A DNA stretch of 7,936 nt from Alkalimonas sp. Lineage in GTDB: Bacteria; Pseudomonadota; Gammaproteobacteria; Enterobacterales; Alteromonadaceae. Positions 1 through 4,827 of this stretch are shown piece by piece (position 1 is the stretch's first letter; every line of letters starts with the position of its first letter). The notes beneath the pieces were generated by a model. It had not been told where the DNA came from. It was given only the letters and a program-made list of their open reading frames with translations, and did no database searches. The translations under genes and the position numbers were made by a program. The DNA is taken from contig JAIUMG010000154.1 of NCBI GenBank assembly GCA_022565655.1, forward strand, positions 1-7,936. Reading direction: 5' to 3'.

Positions 1-2
1 GG

Positions 3-2660
3 ACCAAGGGCGGGCTGGCCCGCTTTGATGGCTTGCGTTTTGTCAGCTATCAACTTACGGCTCAAAGTGGCCTTGGCAGCAACGATATTCTGGCATTACT
101 GGAAGATCAGCAACAGCGCTTTTGGATAGGCACCGAAAAGGGCCTATTTTTATTCAATGAACCGACCGCTCAGTTTGAGAGCCTGCCGCTCACCCAACCG
201 GATGCCACCATTTTAACCTTGCACCAAGACCAACATCAGCAGCTTTGGGTCGGTACGGATCAGGGCTTAGTGCGACTGTCAGCTTCGCTCGATCATATAG
301 AACTTATGCTGCCAGATGTTGAAGTGAAGTTTTTACATGACGAGAACGACACCTTATGGATAGGCACCAAACAGGGGCTGTACTACAAGCAACCAGATCA
401 GCCAGCCAGCAAAGTGGACTTAACCGGCATGACTGAGTTTGCGGTAAAGCACGAACGAATTTTTGATGCCGCCATGGTTGGCGAACGACTCTACCTGGCC
501 ACGCAGCGAGATGGCCTGTTAATTTTCAATACCCAAACCATGCAGATAGAACAACAATGGCTGGCCGGTGAACAATTGATTTCCAACAGCATCTGGTCAC
601 TGGTTCAACGAGACAATGAACTATGGCTTGGTTACTTTTATGACGGCATCGCCGTTGTATCGCTGGATGATCATGCAATTAAACACTACCGCTATCATCC
701 ACAAATTCAGTACAGTATTCCGCACGATAACACCAGCCAGCTTTTTTTCGATCAGGATGATCAGCTATGGGTAGCAACCACCAATGGCCTGGCCGTTGCG
801 AACCCAATAGGTGGGGCCATTATCCACCTGGGCGAGTATCAAAATATCACCAACAAGCATGTCTGGTCTGTGGCTGCAACAGATCAGGATGTCTGGTTTG
901 GCACCGAAAGTGGCTTGAATCATTTCGATTTGACCACTCACCAGCTGACGACTTTTCCAGCTTCATTTGAGCCGAATGCCCTGCCCCGCACCGTGATTTG
1001 GAGTTTAATCCCATACCAAGATAAAGTACTGCTAGGCACCAACAATGGCTTACTGCGCTTTGACCCGGCAACGGCTCAGATTGAAACCATCCTTGGTCAA
1101 CCAGAGGTGTATAGCCTGCGGCAGTTTCAACAGCAATTGCATATTGGCTTCTATGATGGCAGCTTTGCCGTCATGGATCTCAGCAACGATCAGCTGCTCA
1201 CAGAGCTGCCCCCCTTGGAGCGTGGTTACCTTACGGATAGCCAACCCTTTAAACAGGGCTTTTTGCTTGCTAGTTCCAGAGGCCTGTGGCATCTGCCCGA
1301 TCAACAGACATCAGAGCTTGCTACCGAGATCGATATTGAGGAACTACAACAACGCCATATCACCAGCTTGCTGCTGGATCATGATCGGCTGTGGGTAGCC
1401 ACACAAGATCATGGGCTCTTTATTCTGCACTGGCTGGGCGAGCAGTGGCACTTACAACACCATCTGACCACAGAGCAAGGACTGGCTGAGAACCAGTTGC
1501 GCGCCCTGGCGCAAGCAGATAATGGTGATATCTGGCTAAGTGGCATGAGAACCATCAGCCGCATTCAACCCGACGACCTAACGATTACCTTGCTATCACG
1601 GCACCTGCATTGGCTGGATATGGAGTTTCATGCTAATGCTGTCAGCCGATTGCCGTCGGAACGGCTGGCATTTGGTGGCAATCAAGGTTTGGTCTTGTTC
1701 TCTCCAGAGCAGATGATCGCAAACACTGAATTTCCTACGGTTCACCTGACGTCGATACAGGTGATGGCAGAGAGCCATCCCGCTTTTACTGAGCATCTGA
1801 CCATTAAACCAGGCCAGAGTTACTTCGCCTTTGAGTTTGCCGCGCTGGAGTACCTAAACCCAGAGCGGATCCATTATCAGTATCGGTTGCATCCATTTAT
1901 GAGCAACTGGCGAGATATGTCAGGCAACCAGCTAAGCCTGAGCCAGCTTGCCTATGGCCAATATGAACTGCAAGTGCGCTCAACCAATGCTGATGGATTC
2001 TGGAGCCCGACCAGCAAAACCATCACACTGGATGTGATCCCACCCTGGTGGTTACACCGACACGCTAAAATTGCTTATGCCCTGCTGGGGCTGCTGGTTA
2101 TCGGCTACATCATCACCACTCAGATCCGGCGCAACCTGAAGCTCTCGTACATTGCCAATCATGACAATTTAACCAAACTGGCCAATCGTCGTTATTTTAA
2201 TCATGAACTGGAGCAGCGGTTGCAACAAGCCAAAAAAAACCATCATCAGCTTGCTTTGATGTACTTTGATCTGAATAAATTTAAGGAACTAAATGATACC
2301 CACGGCCATGATGCTGGCGATCAGTTGCTGGTGGAAACGGCAATGAAACTAAAGCAAGCCAGCCGCTCATCGGATTTTACCGCTCGGCTTGGTGGTGATG
2401 AGTTTGTTTTAATCCTCGACCAGATTCAAAACCACGATGAGCTACTTAAGGCGATAGAGCGGCTTTGCCGTGCTTTGAATAGCCAGCACCATAGCTTTTC
2501 CTCCCAAGCCATTGAAGTATCATGCAGCATCGGAGTCGCCATATTTACTCCACAGCACCCAGTGTCGGCCGCTGAGCTACTCAAGCAGGCCGATAGCGCC
2601 ATGTACCAAAGTAAAACCGAACACAAACCCTGGTGTCTTTATACCGAGTCGGCCAGCTAA
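3..2660 (+). CDS. Propeller-sensor diguanylate cyclase (Reg_prop / Y_Y_Y / TM / GGDEF), 5' partial
   Basis: This is the C-terminal part of a membrane receptor predicted to make cyclic di-GMP from two GTP. The frame is open from base 3 and already encodes a propeller motif (GTKGGLARFDG type, first G off-window), so the TTG at 33 is not the start; a signal peptide and a few dozen residues are probably missing. Fourteen W-x-G-T-x-x-G-L-like motifs can be counted to about 1700, fitting two seven-bladed propellers. A Y_Y_Y domain follows (about 1872-2052, ending IPPWW), then one hydrophobic helix (2070-2126), then GGDEF. The GGDEF domain shows HDNLTKLANRR, an intact GGDEF signature (2391-2405) and the product-inhibition site RSSD (2364-2375) exactly five residues upstream. 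No kinase, receiver or EAL domain is present. The expected topology is periplasmic sensor and cytoplasmic cyclase. The ligand is unknown; related propeller receptors often sense carbohydrates. It converges on the DUF924 gene. Confidence 0.93.
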   Translation, partial: TKGGLARFDGLRFVSYQLTAQSGLGSNDILALLEDQQQRFWIGTEKGLFLFNEPTAQFESLPLTQPDATILTLHQDQHQQLWVGTDQGLVRLSASLDHIELMLPDVEVKFLHDENDTLWIGTKQGLYYKQPDQPASKVDLTGMTEFAVKHERIFDAAMVGERLYLATQRDGLLIFNTQTMQIEQQWLAGEQLISNSIWSLVQRDNELWLGYFYDGIAVVSLDDHAIKHYRYHPQIQYSIPHDNTSQLFFDQDDQLWVATTNGLAVANPIGGAIIHLGEYQNITNKHVWSVAATDQDVWFGTESGLNHFDLTTHQLTTFPASFEPNALPRTVIWSLIPYQDKVLLGTNNGLLRFDPATAQIETILGQPEVYSLRQFQQQLHIGFYDGSFAVMDLSNDQLLTELPPLERGYLTDSQPFKQGFLLASSRGLWHLPDQQTSELATEIDIEELQQRHITSLLLDHDRLWVATQDHGLFILHWLGEQWHLQHHLTTEQGLAENQLRALAQADNGDIWLSGMRTISRIQPDDLTITLLSRHLHWLDMEFHANAVSRLPSERLAFGGNQGLVLFSPEQMIANTEFPTVHLTSIQVMAESHPAFTEHLTIKPGQSYFAFEFAALEYLNPERIHYQYRLHPFMSNWRDMSGNQLSLSQLAYGQYELQVRSTNADGFWSPTSKTITLDVIPPWWLHRHAKIAYALLGLLVIGYIITTQIRRNLKLSYIANHDNLTKLANRRYFNHELEQRLQQAKKNHHQLALMYFDLNKFKELNDTHGHDAGDQLLVETAMKLKQASRSSDFTARLGGDEFVLILDQIQNHDELLKAIERLCRALNSQHHSFSSQAIEVSCSIGVAIFTPQHPVSAAELLKQADSAMYQSKTEHKPWCLYTESAS

Positions 2661-2679
2661 GTGTTATACCACATGCCCG

Positions 2680-3225
2680 CTAAAACCCCGTGCCATGCTG
2701 TTGCAAAAACTCCAGCTCTTCTTCCGTTGACGCTCTGCCCAGGATGGCATTGCGATGAGGGTAACGGCCAAAGCGATCAATAATGGCTTTGTGTTTTATT
2801 TCAAACTCAAGATTGTTTTCCAGGCCTTGCTGATCAAACAACCGCATGGCGACATCATGAATTTCAGCCGACTCACTGTGCATAAATGGCATGTAGACGA
2901 AACTACGCTCTACAGTGGTCAGCTCTTGATCAAACCCCAGATCAATCGCCTCCTGGGCCAGCGCTAAAGCTAATGCATCGGTGGCAAACGCCTGAGGAGT
3001 ATTGCGGTAGATATTGCGCGGAAACTGATCCAGCACAATGATTTCAGCCAGGCGGCCACGGGCTTGTTGTCGCCAGGGATACAACTCGCATCGAGCCGCC
3101 TTCTGGTGCAAAGTGGTAAAGCAATCTGCAATCTGCTGGTCTAACTCCGCATCCACAGCAAACCACTGCTCTGGGGTTAATTCCTCAAACCAAAAAGTCA
3201 GTACGGTGTTCAGCATGGTTTTCAT
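2680..3225 (-). CDS. DUF924 family protein
   Basis: The 181-residue product matches the DUF924 family (all-helical, TPR-like fold, function not established) in length and motifs. Visible hallmarks are TFWFEE near the N terminus, LDQFPRNIYR at 65-74, PFMHSE at 113-118, and RFGRYPHRNAILGR at 151-164 followed by STEEE. No signal peptide or membrane helix is seen, so it is probably cytoplasmic. The start at 3225 is supported by GAGG at 3233-3236, seven bases upstream; an in-frame ATG three codons later is less well placed. It lies 28 bp downstream of the acetyltransferase gene on the same strand, which suggests co-transcription. Its stop is 19 bp from the stop of the convergent sensor gene, and I see no clear intrinsic terminator between them. 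The family assignment is from remembered motifs and is strong; no biochemical role is claimed. Confidence 0.9.
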   Translation of the reverse strand: MKTMLNTVLTFWFEELTPEQWFAVDAELDQQIADCFTTLHQKAARCELYPWRQQARGRLAEIIVLDQFPRNIYRNTPQAFATDALALALAQEAIDLGFDQELTTVERSFVYMPFMHSESAEIHDVAMRLFDQQGLENNLEFEIKHKAIIDRFGRYPHRNAILGRASTEEELEFLQQHGTGF

Positions 3226-3253
3226 CTGTCATCCTCGTATTTATTCAGGGTAG

Positions 3254-3796
3254 TTACTTAGAACCACTCCATTCTGTCACCAGCAAACTCAGGGTGTACC
3301 AGCCAGTATAGCCCTGTTCGGTTTTCAATACTTCGCGCATTAAGCCTTCATCCTGAAAACCAAACCGCTGCTGATAAAAGCGTTTAGCGCCCTCATTGCC
3401 TTGCATCACATACAAATCAATACGATGGAAGCCATGCTCGACAAAACCTTTATGCAATAAAGCAGCAAACATCTGCTGCCCTATCCCTTGCCCCCGCAAA
3501 GCCGGGTCCACCGCAACCAAACCGATATGACCGAATGAATTTGGCCAGTCAATACGGGTAAAGCTGCACATGCCCAGCAGCTGGCCATTGCCTTCATAGG
3601 CAAAACATTGTCGCTCAGCAGTCTCTTGCGGGCCTAGGACAAAATAGTCGGTAAACACAGCCTCGGTCAGCGGGTAATCAAACACATTACCACAGACCTT
3701 TTGCATGTTTTCACGATCGTGCAACCAGGCTGAAATAACGGGGAAATCCTGCTGCTGCAGAGGGCGTAGGGCCGCAGAAGAAGTGAAGGTTTGCAT
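3254..3796 (-). CDS. GNAT family N-acetyltransferase
   Basis: This 180-residue protein has the usual single-domain GNAT layout, transferring an acetyl group from acetyl-CoA to an unknown amine. The N terminus (ALRPLQQQDFPVISAWL) is typical of the beta1-alpha1 region. The acetyl-CoA pyrophosphate loop is RGQGIG at 101-106, after the strand HIGLVAVDP. The late GNAT block is GNEGAKRFYQQRFGF (133-147), where the Asn and Tyr positions typical of RimJ/RimL-like and related enzymes are kept. The start at 3796 fits the family N terminus, although the ribosome binding site is weak. It is the first gene of a probable two-gene unit with DUF924. It is divergent from the YCII-domain gene, with 192 bp between the start codons. 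The substrate cannot be predicted from sequence alone. Confidence 0.92.
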   Translation of the reverse strand: MQTFTSSAALRPLQQQDFPVISAWLHDRENMQKVCGNVFDYPLTEAVFTDYFVLGPQETAERQCFAYEGNGQLLGMCSFTRIDWPNSFGHIGLVAVDPALRGQGIGQQMFAALLHKGFVEHGFHRIDLYVMQGNEGAKRFYQQRFGFQDEGLMREVLKTEQGYTGWYTLSLLVTEWSGSK

Positions 3797-3809
3797 CAGA
3801 CCGATTCAA

Positions 3810-3828
3810 CTTATTTGATAAAAATAAG
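3810..3828. repeat. Perfect 7-bp inverted repeat in the GNAT leader
   Basis: CTTATTT (3810-3816) and AAATAAG (3822-3828) are perfect inverted arms around a 5-base spacer. The element lies 13 bp before the GNAT start codon and downstream of the candidate promoter. It could be a repressor operator or a weak RNA hairpin beside the ribosome binding region, but AT-rich sequence also produces such repeats by chance. Confidence 0.4.
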
Positions 3829-3843
3829 ATTAATAATAACAAG

Positions 3844-3873
3844 ACTATAGACGTTATTTATAGCAGCGTACAA
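3844..3873 (-). promoter_or_regulatory. Candidate sigma70 promoter for the GNAT-DUF924 unit
   Basis: Read on the minus strand, TTGTAC (3868-3873) and TATAGT (3844-3849) are separated by 18 bp, in an AT-rich stretch upstream of the acetyltransferase start. Transcription would begin near 3837, leaving a leader of about 40 bases. Both boxes deviate from consensus, so this is only a reasonable candidate. Confidence 0.35.
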
Positions 3874-3901
3874 GTGCAAACTAAGGAAAGACACTTTTAG
3901 A

Positions 3902-3927
3902 AAGCGTTAACGCAGCTTGCTGCGCTT
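3902..3927. repeat. Nested palindromes upstream of the YCII gene
   Basis: Three perfect inverted repeats overlap here. GCGTTAACGC (3904-3913) is a 10-bp palindrome. CGCAGC/GCTGCG (3911-3916 and 3919-3924) flank TT and could fold as RNA with a G-CUUG-C tetraloop. AAGCG (3902-3906) pairs with CGCTT (3923-3927). These foldings are partly mutually exclusive. No T-tract follows, so it is not a normal terminator. It lies 62-87 bp before the start codon and may be an operator or leader structure. Confidence 0.5.
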
Positions 3928-3977
3928 CTGGGATTGCGGCAGACTAGGGATCGCGTTCATCATCAGGACATACCATC

Positions 3978-3983
3978 AAGGGG
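3978..3983 (+). promoter_or_regulatory. Ribosome binding site fixing the YCII start
   Basis: AAGGGG, extended by TGA, lies five bases before the ATG at 3989. This decides against the longer reading of the same frame from a TTG at 3917, which would run through the palindromes and add 24 residues not typical of the family. Confidence 0.8.
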
Positions 3984-3988
3984 TGACT

Positions 3989-4288
3989 ATGCATTACCTG
4001 CTATTTTATCGGGATCTGGTCGACGACTACGTTAAACGCCGAGAAGCTTTCCGGGGGCAACACCTGGCCCACGCTAAAGCAGCCAATGCTCGAGGAGAGT
4101 TGGTGCTGGCTGGAGCTTTGGATGAACCAGTTGATGGGGCCGTGTTATTGTTTCAGGGCGAATCGGCAGAAGTGGCCGAGCAGTTTGCTCAACACGATCC
4201 CTACGTCATCCATGGTCTGGTCGGGCACTGGGAAGTTCGACGCTGGAGCACGGTTATCGGCGAGCAAGCGGCCATTCAGCTGGGGTAG
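3989..4288 (+). CDS. YciI-like (YCII domain) protein
   Basis: The 99-residue product has the length and pattern of the YCII family, small alpha+beta ferredoxin-like proteins that form dimers with a putative His/Asp active site. Seen here are MHYLLFYRD as strand 1, VKRREAFRGQHLAHAKA as helix 1 with R17 and H25, GELVLAGAL (36-44), a strand VLLFQG, the helix SAEVAEQFAQ, and the family signature DPYV at 70-73 followed by HWEVRRW. H25 and D70 are the likely equivalents of conserved family residues; this is inferred from memory of the alignment. It is probably cytoplasmic. The biochemical role of most members is unknown, so no reaction is assigned. It is transcribed away from the GNAT gene, and its stop is two bases from the stop of a truncated minus-strand reading frame. 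Confidence 0.88.
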   Translation: MHYLLFYRDLVDDYVKRREAFRGQHLAHAKAANARGELVLAGALDEPVDGAVLLFQGESAEVAEQFAQHDPYVIHGLVGHWEVRRWSTVIGEQAAIQLG

Positions 4289-4290
4289 CA

Positions 4291-4407
4291 TCAACAGCGC
4301 CATGCATAGGCATGGCTGTAATTCATGATCAGTTGATCAATGGCCTCCTCCCGTACCTGGTCAAAAGGCCGATCTTCAATCTTTACTCCACTACTATCAA
4401 TCGCCAT
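4291..4407 (-). pseudogene. Truncated N-terminal fragment of a DUF1707-like gene
   Basis: A 38-codon frame begins with ATG at 4407 and is preceded by GGAG (4414-4417) at six bases, an excellent ribosome binding site. Residues 4-30 include VKIEDRPFDQVREEAIDQL and IMNYSH, which resembles from memory the start of proteobacterial DUF1707-like / cell-wall-active-antibiotic-response proteins, where NY-x-HG is followed by a charged helical segment. Here the similarity stops at the His, and the frame ends after AYAWRC at TGA. The rest of the gene should lie where the YCII gene now is, so a deletion or rearrangement probably removed it. The break coincides with a short hairpin. A genuine small protein is possible. 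The family likeness is recollection, not a search result. Confidence 0.5.
4294..4319. repeat. Hairpin just after the YCII stop
   Basis: GCCATGC (4299-4305) and GCATGGC (4310-4316) are perfect arms around ATAG. ACAG (4294-4297) and CTGT (4316-4319) can extend the stem with a small bulge. It starts six bases after the YCII stop, so it might help end that transcript or protect its 3' end, but there is no T-tract. It also marks the point where the minus-strand gene fragment loses family similarity. Confidence 0.5.
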
Positions 4408-4827
4408 AACCAGCTCCACGGCAGAATATTGTGATAGCTAAAAAGTTAGCATAGATTCAGCAAGCCAAGAGCAGTTTTTCGTATCAAAATGTGACAAGGC
4501 AGCTTTGCTGTATTCCGATCAAACTCGCCTGCCAACACCCGTGCATGGTGAAAGACGACGGGTATAGATTCATTGTTGCAGTTGGTCGCTGTTGGTAATG
4601 GTGTTAATCAGGCCCGTTTTGGCATCATGGGTGCGGCTATTACCAGAAGGTTGTAAAATAGCAAAAGCAGTAAAAGTGTGCTGAAGATACCAGCTATTTA
4701 CTGTAAGCACCCAAAATTAACAAATCAGGTTTTTAGACTACAAACAGATTTTAATTGTTGCTTTATTGTACGCTTAATAATAAATTCAGTCATAAAAAAA
4801 TAGTACCTAATTTTACAAGGAAAAGTA
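4408..4827. other. Long AT-rich spacer without an intact gene
   Basis: No full-size gene is visible over these 420 bases. The left part is the upstream region of the truncated minus-strand frame and holds a small inverted repeat, GCTAA-AAAG-TTAGC (4437-4450). From 4570 to 4716 the minus strand has a 48-codon open stretch without ATG, ending LINTITNSDQLQQ. The plus strand has an overlapping open stretch, including GIDSLLQLVAVGNGVNQARF, that ends at a TAA near 4653. Both read somewhat like protein, so one may be a gene relic, but neither has a start with a ribosome binding site. The last 100 bases are very AT-rich and probably carry the promoter and leader of the lipoprotein gene. Confidence 0.5.
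4755..4783 (+). promoter_or_regulatory. Candidate promoter of the lipoprotein gene
   Basis: TTGTTG (4755-4760) and TAATAA (4778-4783) are spaced by 17 bp in AT-rich DNA, 45 bp before the lipoprotein start codon. The -10 match is poor, so this is a weak prediction. A clear ribosome binding site, AAGGA (4817-4821), precedes the ATG by six bases. Confidence 0.3.

Noticed and set aside
847..1796. Several 60-120 codon open frames on the minus strand and in other frames inside the sensor gene
   Set aside because: They overlap a gene with unmistakable domain motifs, have no recognisable family features and no clear ribosome binding sites.
3911..3935. Stem with CTTG loop as an intrinsic terminator
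   Set aside because: No T-tract follows, and it lies upstream of, not after, a plus-strand gene.
3917..3988. Longer N terminus for the YCII-domain protein from a TTG
   Set aside because: The ATG at 3989 has a strong ribosome binding site and gives the exact family N terminus; the extra residues are translated palindromic spacer.
4297..4320. Short inverted repeat as the end of an insertion sequence
   Set aside because: There is no transposase, no second matching end and no target duplication visible in the window.
4437..4510. TGTGA half-sites resembling Crp boxes
   Set aside because: Neither half-site has a matching TCACA arm at the right spacing.
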